Below are positions 1 through 5,701 of a stretch of 10,091 nt of DNA, piece after piece. The translations under genes and the position numbers were made by a program. The DNA is from JBICHM01 sp043101835 (GTDB taxonomy: Bacteria > Planctomycetota > Phycisphaerae > Phycisphaerales > UBA1924), in NCBI GenBank assembly GCA_043101835.1, contig JBICHM010000306.1:1-10091 (forward strand). Reading direction: 5' to 3'. The notes below the pieces were generated by a model. That model did no database searches. It saw only the letters and a program-made list of their open reading frames with translations, and had not been told where the DNA came from. Every line of letters starts with the position of its first letter. Position 1 is the stretch's first letter.

Positions 1-1
1 C

Positions 2-481
2 GAGGCCGTACATCACATCGGCGCCCTCAGCCACTGGATCGGCGACCTCGCCCAGCCCCTGCACACCACCATCCACCACCACGGCTGGATCGGCCCCAAC
101 CCCGAGGGCGACACCACCGAGTACGCCTTCCACGCGTACATCGACTCGGGCGTGCTCGACCACCACGGCCTCGTCTACGCCACCGTCAAGCCCCTCGCGA
201 CGGTCAGCGTGCCCGAGATCGACCCCGCTGACCCCTGGCCGTCGGTGCTCTGGCACATCGAGGAATCCTTCAGCCAGCTCGAGCGCACCTACCGCTACGA
301 GCGCGACGGCGTGCTGACCACCGAGTGGGGCAAGCGCTTCATCTGCGACCGCCTCTCCCACGGCGCCGGCACGCTCGCCGGCCTCATCGCCGCGGCGTGG
401 AGCGCCGCCGAACCGACCGACGACGAACGCGAGGCGTTCTGGCGGTATGAGGCGGGGAGCCCGATGGGTAATGCGCGGTGA
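2..481 (+). CDS. C-terminal part of a zinc-dependent phospholipase C / S1-P1 nuclease-fold protein (5' truncated by window edge)
   Basis: The reading frame is open from base 2 to a TGA at 479-481, so this is the last 159 codons of a gene that begins outside the window. The GTG at 152 is internal. The visible start of the frame reads HHIGALSHWIGDLAQPLHTT. The H-x-x-G-D-x-x-Q-P-L-H pattern is the hallmark of the phospholipase C/P1 nuclease superfamily, where these His and Asp residues bind the catalytic zinc cluster. A downstream FHAYID stretch fits the later His..Glu/Asp ligand region of the phospholipase branch. These enzymes are normally exported phosphodiesterases acting on phospholipids or nucleic acids, but the signal peptide and N-terminal ligand lie outside the window. 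Substrate cannot be assigned. The next gene starts inside the stop codon (GTGA), suggesting translational coupling. Confidence 0.68.
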   Translation, partial: EAVHHIGALSHWIGDLAQPLHTTIHHHGWIGPNPEGDTTEYAFHAYIDSGVLDHHGLVYATVKPLATVSVPEIDPADPWPSVLWHIEESFSQLERTYRYERDGVLTTEWGKRFICDRLSHGAGTLAGLIAAAWSAAEPTDDEREAFWRYEAGSPMGNAR

Positions 482-852
482 GATCGGGACGCTCGTTGAA
501 GTCGGCCGGCCTCGATGCGCTCGTGGCTGACTACAAGGAGGCCGCCCGCCTCCATGGCGAGTTCACAGAGTCCGGCGATCACAAGGCCACCAACAAGGCG
601 CACGACAAGATCGCGACGATCTACGCCGAACTGCGTCATCGTGGCGAGGATGCGCAGCGCAAGCTTCTGCCGCTGCTACGAGATCGTGATCCTTCCGTGC
701 GCTGCTGGGCTGCTGCACACGCGCTCGACTTCGCACCACATGAGGGTGCGCCCGTACTTCAGTCTCTCGCGCAGAATCAGTGCGGGTTCCTGGGATTCGG
801 TGCGAAGATGACGCTCCGTGAGTGGGAGGCTGGCCGCCTGCGATTTCCCTGA
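478..852 (+). CDS. DUF2019-like small HEAT-type protein
   Basis: This encodes a 124-aa protein from a GTG that overlaps the previous stop as GTGA. A TTG at 496 is a possible alternative start. The protein looks like DUF2019. It has an N-terminal helix (LDALVADYKEAARLHGEF), then NKAHDKIATIYAELRHRG, then a HEAT-like segment LLPLLRDRDPSVRCWAAAHA around residues 63-82. It ends in the family-typical REWEAGRLRFP. No signal peptide or membrane segment is visible, so it is probably cytosolic. Members of this family are small proteins of unknown function, and I do not assign one here. Codon use (CTT, CTA, CGA, CGT, CCT) is less GC-biased at third positions than in the neighbouring large genes. This suggests recent acquisition or low expression. 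No ribosome-binding site is obvious, so translation probably depends on the overlap. Confidence 0.72.
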   Translation: MRSGRSLKSAGLDALVADYKEAARLHGEFTESGDHKATNKAHDKIATIYAELRHRGEDAQRKLLPLLRDRDPSVRCWAAAHALDFAPHEGAPVLQSLAQNQCGFLGFGAKMTLREWEAGRLRFP

Positions 853-903
853 TCTGGCCACGCTCCAGCACGGCGACGAGCGCAAGACCCGTCGCAGCCT
901 CGA

Positions 904-966
904 TACACTCCCCATCGGAAACGCCCACGCCGCCGCCCCGGACGGGCGCCCCGTCCGTGCCCGGCG
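904..966 (+). repeat. Leader repeat, copy A, upstream of the 175-aa gene
   Basis: This 63-bp element matches 1584-1648 almost perfectly, with a 39-bp identical core at 922-960. It begins with a TACACT -10-like hexamer (904-909). It contains a perfect 8-bp hairpin, with arms CGGACGGG (939-946) and CCCGTCCG (950-957) and loop CGC. There is no T-run, so it is not a classical terminator. Its place 26 bp before the ATG at 992 makes a transcribed 5' leader or promoter segment the best reading. The hairpin and repetition are read directly; the role is inferred. Confidence 0.85.
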
Positions 967-991
967 CGTTGAGCTAGCGAGCACGCTCGCG

Positions 992-1519
992 ATGTCGCTC
1001 TTGATCATCTACGCAACGCGCAACGATCTGCTCACGCTGCTCGCCGAGGTCGAGTCGGCCCGAGCAATCTCGTACACGCAGGCCGGCCTCTCCGGCACCA
1101 AGCAGCTTCGGAGCTTTCTACGCGCCGACCAAATCCCCAGGCTCGGCGAGGTCGCTGCGCTGAGTCCCCATCATTGTGACCGCTGGCTGATCGCTTCGGC
1201 TGATGCGCAGCTCACGATCAGAGAAGTGCCGCAGCGCCGCGGCGGTGTGAAGTTCTCCATCGATCAACAGTTGAACCCCGACACCATCGCATTCCTGCCC
1301 GGTGGTCAGCTCGATGCGAAGACCTTCGGGGCGGGCAACATCAGCACAGCCACTGCGTCTCCGATATCTGCAGATCTATTCAAGACCTTTCGCAAGATCG
1401 CCGGGAAGAGATGGGCCTCCATCCAGTCGTGGGCGGTCGGCCCACAGGCAGAAGCAATCCTTGATGCCGGCGGGCGCCTGAGCCAGGGGCTGCACCCGAA
1501 CTACGACCTCCGCCGCTGA
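992..1519 (+). CDS. Hypothetical protein, 175 aa, family not recognised
   Basis: I chose the ATG at 992. The frame is open further upstream to 818, but that extension is just a translation of leader repeat A and would overlap the DUF2019 gene. The protein starts MSLLIIYATRNDLL, a hydrophobic strand followed by a polar turn, with no signal peptide. Its most motif-like part is VPQRRGGVKFSIDQQLNPD, then IAFLPGG (residues about 79-105). A second block near residues 144-163 reads IQSWAVGPQAEAILDAGGRL. I have the impression of a widespread uncharacterised bacterial family with these blocks, but cannot name it. No Shine-Dalgarno site is visible. A GCGAG/CTCGC hairpin (977-990) lies directly before the start. 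Codon use is less GC3-biased than in neighbours, as in the DUF2019 gene, suggesting foreign or weakly expressed DNA. Confidence 0.72.
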   Translation: MSLLIIYATRNDLLTLLAEVESARAISYTQAGLSGTKQLRSFLRADQIPRLGEVAALSPHHCDRWLIASADAQLTIREVPQRRGGVKFSIDQQLNPDTIAFLPGGQLDAKTFGAGNISTATASPISADLFKTFRKIAGKRWASIQSWAVGPQAEAILDAGGRLSQGLHPNYDLRR

Positions 1520-1583
1520 CCCCGCTTCGTTGGATTGCCGAGCCGCTCGCACCAGTCGGCGCAGCACCCGGCCCGCCCTCCCG

Positions 1584-1648
1584 TACACTTCCCCCATCGG
1601 AATCGCCCACGCCGCCGCCCCGGACGGGCGCCCCGTCCGTGCGCGGCG
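1584..1648 (+). repeat. Leader repeat, copy B, upstream of the S9 peptidase gene
   Basis: This is the second copy of the 904-966 element, with the 39-bp identical core at 1604-1642. TACACT lies at 1584-1589. The perfect 8-bp hairpin has arms at 1621-1628 and 1632-1639 with loop CGC. In this copy an outer stem (1613-1618 with 1643-1648, CGCCGC/GCGGCG) extends the hairpin across a small internal loop. In copy A the same outer stem has one mismatch. The element ends 17 bp before the ATG at 1666 and 7 bp before the Shine-Dalgarno site. Confidence 0.85.
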
Positions 1649-1655
1649 AATCCAT

Positions 1656-1660
1656 GGAGG
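1656..1660 (+). promoter_or_regulatory. Ribosome binding site GGAGG that fixes the S9 peptidase start
   Basis: GGAGG ends 5 nt before the ATG at 1666. This selects 1666 over the in-frame GTG at 1639 and the ATG at 1654. It also places a clean signal peptide at the N-terminus. Confidence 0.75.
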
Positions 1661-1665
1661 AACCC

Positions 1666-3711
1666 ATGCGCACCCTCACCCGATGCCTCGTCGCCTCGTC
1701 GATCGCGCTGGCCAGCCTCGCGCTGCCCGGCCTCGCGACCGCCGACGGCATGACCCTCAAGCAGCTCGCCGCGCTGCAGAACGTCACCGACGCGACCATC
1801 AGCCCCGACGGGTCGATGATCGCCTACACGAAGCTCGTCCCGCGCATCGTCGGGAAGGGCGACGACGGCGGTTCCTGGAACGAACTGCACCTGATCGACG
1901 CCGACGGCCAGAGCCGGCCGTTCATCACCGGCCAGGTGAATGTCTCCAGCATCGACTGGACGCCCGACAGCCGCGCCATCACCTTCCGCGCGAAGCGCGA
2001 CGGCGACAAGCACACCCGCCTGTACGCCATCCCCGTCGCCGGCGGCGAGGCGCGCGCCATCGCCACGCTCGAGACCGCCATCAACGACTACTGGTTCAGC
2101 CCCGACGGGAGCCAGGTCGCGCTCCTGGCCTTCGAGCCCGAGGACGCCGCGCGCAAGAAGGAGAAGGAACTCGGCTTCGATCAGTACGTCTTCGAAGAGG
2201 AGTGGACGCCCCGGCGCCTCTACATCCAAACGCTCGAGGGCGACAGCGAGCCCCGCATGCTCGAGTTCGAAGGATCGGTGCAGAGCGTGCAGTGGTCGCC
2301 CGCCGGCGACCGCCTCGCCATCGCCGTCACGCCGCGCGAGCTCGTCGATGACACCCTCATGTTCCAGCGCCTGCGCATCATCGACACCGACGGGAAGGTG
2401 CTGACGCGCATCGAGAACGTCGGCAAGCTCGGCGATTACGATTGGAGCACCGACGGCACGCACCTGGCCTTCATCAGCGCCGCGACGCTCAACGACACGG
2501 CCGCGGGCCGACTCATGGTCGCCTCGCCCGACAGCGGCGACTTCCGCGATGTCATGCCCGACCTCGAAGCGCATGTCATGGACATCGAGTGGCAGACCGA
2601 CGACACGATCGCCTTCATCAGCCACGAGGGCGTCCACGCGCGACTCGGCACCGTCCGCCACAACGGCACGCACCCGGCCACCCTCGCCAACCACGGCGGC
2701 CCGATCTGGGACACCCTCTCGATCGGCGCCAACGGACGCATCGCCCTCGTCGGCAGCACGCCCGAGCACCCGGCCGAGCTCTTCGTCATGGACGCCGGCG
2801 GCTCCACGCCCGAGCGCCTCACCAACAGCAACCCCTGGCTCGATGAGGTCGATCTCGCCCGCCAGGAGGTCGTCACCTACCCGGCGCGCGATGGCCTCGA
2901 GATCGAGGGCATGCTCGTCTACCCGCTCGATTATCAGGAGGGCACGCGCTACCCGCTGATCCTCGCTGTCCACGGCGGGCCGGAGAGCCACTACTCCAAC
3001 GGCTGGCTCACCCGCTACAGCCTGCCCGCCCAGCACGCCGCGGCGGAGGGCTACTTCATGTTCTTCCAGAACTACCGCGGGTCCACCGGACGCGGCGTCG
3101 AGTTCGCGCTCACCAGCCAGGGGCGCGCCGCCAAGGAAGAGTTCGACGACCTCGTCGACGGCGTCGACTACCTGATCGAGGAAGGCCTCGTCGATGGCGA
3201 CAAGGTCGGCATCACCGGCGGCTCCTACGGAGGATACGCCTCCGCGTGGGGCGCGACCTACTACTCCGACCGCTTCGCCGCGAGCGTGATGTTCGTCGGC
3301 ATCAGCGAGCTGATCAGCAAGCTCGGCACCACCGACATCCCGCTGGAGGAATACCACGTTCATGCGCGCGCCTGGCCGTGGGAGGACTGGGACCGCGCCC
3401 TGGCCGCCAGCCCCCTGCACTATGTCACGCAGGCGAAGACGCCCATCCTCATCCTGCATGGCGACAGCGACCCGCGCGTCGACCCGCGCCAGAGCGAGAT
3501 CCTCTACCGCTACCTGAAACTGCAGAACAACCCGCCGCCCGTGCGCCTCGTCTTCTACCCCGGCGAAGGCCACGGCAACCGGCGCGCCGCCTCGCGCTAC
3601 GACTACTCCCTCCGCGTCATGCGCTGGATGAATCACTACCTCAAGGGCCCCGGCGGCGACCCGCCCCCGCCCGCCATCGATTACGACCTCGACAGCGAGG
3701 ACGAGGGGTGA
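1666..3711 (+). CDS. Secreted S9-family prolyl oligopeptidase / dipeptidyl peptidase-like serine peptidase
   Basis: This is a 681-aa exported serine peptidase. Residues 1-26 form a signal peptide (MRTLTRCLVA, hydrophobic core, ATA cleavage site), so it acts outside the cytoplasm. Residues of about 30-400 have the repetitive D-G/D-S beta-propeller character (ISPDGSMIAY, WTPDSRAITF, FSPDGSQVAL, WSTDGTHLAF) that gates access in S9 enzymes. The alpha/beta-hydrolase domain runs from about 405 to 670, with HGGP near residue 435. The nucleophile is Ser520 in GGSYGGY, the acid is probably Asp602 in HGDSDPRV, and the base is His636 in GEGHG. Length and architecture fit the S9 acylaminoacyl-peptidase/DPP branch, which cleaves short peptides for scavenging. 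The tail is proline-rich then acidic (GDPPPPAIDYDLDSEDEG). A Shine-Dalgarno site and leader repeat B lie upstream. The stop overlaps the start of the cupin gene. Confidence 0.93.
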   Translation: MRTLTRCLVASSIALASLALPGLATADGMTLKQLAALQNVTDATISPDGSMIAYTKLVPRIVGKGDDGGSWNELHLIDADGQSRPFITGQVNVSSIDWTPDSRAITFRAKRDGDKHTRLYAIPVAGGEARAIATLETAINDYWFSPDGSQVALLAFEPEDAARKKEKELGFDQYVFEEEWTPRRLYIQTLEGDSEPRMLEFEGSVQSVQWSPAGDRLAIAVTPRELVDDTLMFQRLRIIDTDGKVLTRIENVGKLGDYDWSTDGTHLAFISAATLNDTAAGRLMVASPDSGDFRDVMPDLEAHVMDIEWQTDDTIAFISHEGVHARLGTVRHNGTHPATLANHGGPIWDTLSIGANGRIALVGSTPEHPAELFVMDAGGSTPERLTNSNPWLDEVDLARQEVVTYPARDGLEIEGMLVYPLDYQEGTRYPLILAVHGGPESHYSNGWLTRYSLPAQHAAAEGYFMFFQNYRGSTGRGVEFALTSQGRAAKEEFDDLVDGVDYLIEEGLVDGDKVGITGGSYGGYASAWGATYYSDRFAASVMFVGISELISKLGTTDIPLEEYHVHARAWPWEDWDRALAASPLHYVTQAKTPILILHGDSDPRVDPRQSEILYRYLKLQNNPPPVRLVFYPGEGHGNRRAASRYDYSLRVMRWMNHYLKGPGGDPPPPAIDYDLDSEDEG

Positions 3712-4100
3712 GCCGGCAGCCCAACAGCGCCACCGAAGCGCGCATCGTCAACATCCCGCAGGCCTTCGACTCGTTCCACGAGCACTGGTCGCCGCGCATC
3801 GCCGGGCATGTCTCCGGCCACGAGGTGCGCCTCGCGAAGCTCAAGGGCGCGTTCATCTGGCACAAGCACGATGACGCCGACGAGCTGTTCTTCATCCAGA
3901 AGGGCGCCATGCGCATGGAGCTGCGCGACCGCACGCTCGAACTGAAGACGGGCGACATGGTCGTCATCCCCGCCGGCGTCGAGCACCGGCCCGTCGCCGA
4001 TGAAGAGTGCTGCGTCTTCCTCATCGAGCCGGCAGGCACCCTGAACACCGGCGAGCACGCCGACAGCGAGCGCACGCTGCGGACGCTCAAGACCCTCTGA
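3708..4100 (+). CDS. Small single-domain cupin protein
   Basis: This encodes a 130-aa protein starting at a GTG that overlaps the peptidase stop as GTGA. GAGG at 3697-3700, 7 nt upstream, may serve as the ribosome binding site. The frame is open far upstream, but that part is a shadow of the peptidase gene. Both cupin motifs are present. Motif 1 is at residues 47-66 (GAFIWHKHDDADELFFIQKG, with His52, His54 and Glu59). Motif 2 is at 82-93 (GDMVVIPAGVEH, with His93). These four residues are the usual metal ligands. Single-domain cupins of this size may be small isomerases, dioxygenases or ligand-binding proteins, and nothing here picks among them. There is no signal peptide, so it is cytosolic, unlike the exported peptidase. 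Coupling suggests co-expression, but a shared pathway is not evident. Confidence 0.88.
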   Translation: MSRQPNSATEARIVNIPQAFDSFHEHWSPRIAGHVSGHEVRLAKLKGAFIWHKHDDADELFFIQKGAMRMELRDRTLELKTGDMVVIPAGVEHRPVADEECCVFLIEPAGTLNTGEHADSERTLRTLKTL

Positions 4101-4108
4101 TACCGTGT

Positions 4109-4149
4109 GCCGCTGCTCGCCGCTGCTCCGAGCGGCGCAGCAGTGCGGC
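4109..4149 (+). terminator. Strong hairpin directly after the cupin stop, possible terminator without a U-tract
   Basis: Paired segments are 4109-4112 with 4146-4149 (GCCG/CGGC), 4113-4117 with 4139-4143 (CTGCT/AGCAG), and 4118-4124 with 4131-4137 (CGCCGCT/AGCGGCG). The loop is GCTCCG, and small bulges lie on the 3' side. That gives 16 base pairs starting 9 nt after the stop. No T-run follows, so intrinsic termination is only possible, not shown. Confidence 0.5.
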
Positions 4150-4157
4150 CTGCAAGA

Positions 4158-4323
4158 GGAACGCGAAGGGCGCGAAGAGACGCGAAGAAAGACAGGCCCC
4201 AACGCGGAGGAAGACAGAGGAAGTCGGAGGGGGTTCGCATCGGATCCCCAACTCCGTTTCCCTCTGTCTTCCTCTGCGTTCATTCCTTCCGAACTTCGCG
4301 CCGCTTCGCGCCCTTCGCATTCC
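4158..4323. repeat. Long imperfect inverted repeat with purine-rich left arm and pyrimidine-rich right arm
   Basis: Three nested segments pair. 4158-4177 pairs with 4304-4323 at 19 of 20 positions. 4181-4187 (CGCGAAG) pairs with 4294-4300 (CTTCGCG). 4201-4220 pairs with 4261-4280, with one G-T wobble in 20. The arms are themselves repetitive: CGCGAAG units outside, GAGGAAGACAGAGG-type inside. No open gene or transposase is associated. This looks like a dispersed intergenic element of the same architectural class as 6832-6928. Confidence 0.8.
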
Positions 4324-4402
4324 ATCTCCCCCCGGGGAATCTCCCTGATCGTCGCCCATACGGATCCGGGGCCGGGCGCGCGTGCCTGGAACATCGTTCT
4401 CA

Positions 4403-4423
4403 GGGTGCGTGCGCAATTCCGCG
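4403..4423 (+). promoter_or_regulatory. Upstream block shared with the second beta-helix gene (copy 1)
   Basis: This 21-bp block is identical at 19 positions to 5655-5675. It lies 25 bp before its ATG, against 26 bp in the other copy. It may be a promoter or regulatory element, or simply part of the duplicated unit. I cannot identify a -10 with confidence. Confidence 0.5.
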
Positions 4424-4436
4424 CCGCTTTTCGGCC

Positions 4437-4440
4437 GGAG
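4437..4440 (+). promoter_or_regulatory. Ribosome binding site GGAG for the first beta-helix gene
   Basis: GGAG lies 8 nt before the ATG at 4449. It selects that start over the upstream open frame, and the resulting protein begins with a good signal peptide. Confidence 0.65.
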
Positions 4441-4448
4441 ATCCAGCC

Positions 4449-5579
4449 ATGACCATCGCTCGCACCGTTGCGTTCGTGCTCGCCGCCGCGTGCTCGAGCG
4501 CCGCCCTCGCCGGAGACCTGACGCCCCCGGGCGCGCCGACCTCCACGATGAAGACGCTCGACCAGGTCGAGCCGCGCACGCCCATCGGCCAGGCCGATGT
4601 GCCCTTCACCATCACCCGCGCCGGCTCCTACTACCTGACAGAAAACCTCTTCCCCGCCAATCTCAACGACCCCTTCGTCATCGAGGTCGCCGCGGACGAT
4701 GTCACGCTCGACCTCATGGGCTTCCGCATCGAGGGCGCCACCGAGGTCACCACCGCCAACTACGGCGTCGCGGTCAACACGCAGGTGCAGAACGTCGTCG
4801 TCCGCGACGGCACGATCACGAAGTGCCGGTTCAGCGGCGTCGAGGCGCTCCTCGCCGACGGCGTCAACCTTGAGTCGCTGCGCCTCACTTTCAACGGCAC
4901 GGACGGCGCACGCGTCGGCGATCGCAGCCGCGTCGAGAACTGCACCGCGTTCGGCAACGAGAACACCGGCGTCACCGTCGTCGGCGGGGGTGTAGTCATC
5001 CGCAACACCATCGCGGAGGGCAACGCGATCGACGGCATCGACGCCGGCGCCAGCACCTCGATCGAGAACTGCACCGCCGACAGCAATGGCCGCTACGGCA
5101 TCCTCGTCGCCGCGGGATCGACCGCCGTCAACTGCACCGCGCTCAACAACGGCCAGGACGGCTTCTTCACCGTCGGCGGCAGCGTGCTCACCGGCTGCGC
5201 CGCCTACGCCAACGGCCTCAGCGGCTTCCGCAGCAACGCGCGCGCCACCTTCATCGAGTGCTCCGCGATCAGCAACGACGAACACGGCTTCGAGCTTTCC
5301 TCCAGCGCCGTCGTCCGCGACTGCTCGAGCAACCAGAACGCCATGAGCGGCTTCCACCTCGCCGATGGCGTCGACAACTGCCGCATCGAGGGCAACAGCG
5401 CCACCGGAAACAACATCGGCTTCGCCGTCGTGGGCGCGGCGAATGTCGTCGTCGGCAACAACGCCGCCACCAACGGGTTCTCCGACTACGTCATCGTGGC
5501 CGGCAACCTCGCCGGCCCCATCGTGACCAGCGCGAACATCGCGGCGAACACCAACCCCAGCGCGAACTACGAGCAGTAA
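4449..5579 (+). CDS. Secreted right-handed parallel beta-helix repeat protein (paralogue 1)
   Basis: This encodes a 376-aa exported protein. Residues 1-21 are a signal peptide ending ALA|G. The mature N-terminus carries TPPGAPTSTMKTLDQVEPRT, followed by FTITRAGSYYLTENLFP and DDVTLDLMGFRI. That is the entry to a pectate-lyase-like parallel beta-helix. From about residue 115 to 350 there are successive coils of about 22-24 residues built on an 'NCTA..NG..GF' pattern (ENCTADSNGRYGILV, VNCTALNNGQDGFFT, TGCAAYANGLSGFRS). Their Asn and Cys positions stack in the helix core. The end reads NLAGPIVTSANIA..TNPSANYEQ. No polysaccharide-cleaving catalytic set is identifiable, so an adhesive, structural or glycan-binding role outside the cytoplasm is as likely as an enzymatic one. 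It has its own Shine-Dalgarno site, and a hairpin separates it from its paralogue downstream. Confidence 0.88.
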   Translation: MTIARTVAFVLAAACSSAALAGDLTPPGAPTSTMKTLDQVEPRTPIGQADVPFTITRAGSYYLTENLFPANLNDPFVIEVAADDVTLDLMGFRIEGATEVTTANYGVAVNTQVQNVVVRDGTITKCRFSGVEALLADGVNLESLRLTFNGTDGARVGDRSRVENCTAFGNENTGVTVVGGGVVIRNTIAEGNAIDGIDAGASTSIENCTADSNGRYGILVAAGSTAVNCTALNNGQDGFFTVGGSVLTGCAAYANGLSGFRSNARATFIECSAISNDEHGFELSSSAVVRDCSSNQNAMSGFHLADGVDNCRIEGNSATGNNIGFAVVGAANVVVGNNAATNGFSDYVIVAGNLAGPIVTSANIAANTNPSANYEQ

Positions 5580-5583
5580 GCCC

Positions 5584-5596
5584 GGGGGCTTCCCCC
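5584..5596 (+). terminator. Small G5-CTT-C5 hairpin just after the first beta-helix stop
   Basis: GGGGG (5584-5588) and CCCCC (5592-5596) flank a CTT loop, 4 nt after the stop. It is short and has no T-run, so it is at most an auxiliary to the stronger hairpin at 5617-5645. Confidence 0.3.
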
Positions 5597-5616
5597 TGAT
5601 TACAGACATTCACCCG

Positions 5617-5645
5617 CAACGGGCCCGGCGCGACCGGGCCCGTTG
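5617..5645 (+). terminator. Terminator-like hairpin between the two beta-helix genes
   Basis: A perfect 12-bp stem pairs 5617-5628 (CAACGGGCCCGG) with 5634-5645 (CCGGGCCCGTTG) around a CGCGA loop. The following bases TCGTTG are only weakly T-rich. It most likely ends the first beta-helix transcript. If so, the second gene needs its own promoter. Confidence 0.65.
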
Positions 5646-5654
5646 TCGTTGAGA

Positions 5655-5675
5655 GGGTGCGGGCGCACTTCCGCG
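5655..5675 (+). promoter_or_regulatory. Upstream block shared with the first beta-helix gene (copy 2)
   Basis: Matches 4403-4423 at 19 of 21 positions, with the same distance to the start codon within 1 nt. It lies just downstream of the hairpin at 5617-5645, where a promoter would be expected. Confidence 0.5.
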
Positions 5676-5690
5676 ACCGCCAACCGATTC

Positions 5691-5695
5691 GGGAG
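5691..5695 (+). promoter_or_regulatory. Ribosome binding site GGGAG for the second beta-helix gene
   Basis: GGGAG ends 6 nt before the ATG at 5702, which is also where the signal peptide begins. Confidence 0.6.
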
Positions 5696-5701
5696 TCCGC
5701 C

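Larger units (their letters stand above)
4101..4448. other. 348-bp intergenic region between the cupin and first beta-helix genes
   Basis: No gene is supported here. The region holds a compact hairpin (4109-4149), a long imperfect inverted repeat (4158-4323), a block shared with the next paralogue's upstream region (4403-4423), and a Shine-Dalgarno site (4437-4440). I see no confident -35/-10 pair. Frames running through it are by-products of GC content and purine-rich repeats. Confidence 0.8.

Noticed and set aside
818..991. N-terminal extension of the 175-aa protein from 818
   Set aside because: The extension translates leader repeat A, whose other copy is not in frame with its downstream gene, and it overlaps the DUF2019 gene. 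The ATG at 992 is a better start.
914..1598. ATC immediately after the C-run in both leader repeats as a possible non-canonical leaderless start codon
   Set aside because: It would be in frame with the gene after copy A but not with the gene after copy B. The spacing from TACACT also differs (4 and 6 nt), so it is more likely just conserved leader sequence.
1639..1665. GTG at 1639 or ATG at 1654 as start of the S9 peptidase
   Set aside because: GGAGG lies 5 nt before the ATG at 1666, and only that start gives a standard signal peptide.
1501..3636. 711-codon open frame on the minus strand opposite the S9 peptidase
   Set aside because: It is a GC-content shadow: the plus strand carries an intact catalytic triad, signal peptide and Shine-Dalgarno site. 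The antisense product is repetitive Val/Ala/Gly/Asp/Arg sequence with no motif.
4158..4323. CRISPR array or insertion sequence in the repeat-rich gap
   Set aside because: The repeats are inverted, not regularly spaced direct repeats with unique spacers, and no transposase or cas gene is present.
3681..5609. 642-codon open frame on the minus strand across the cupin, intergenic gap and first beta-helix gene
   Set aside because: It crosses two real genes and an inverted repeat and has low-complexity composition.
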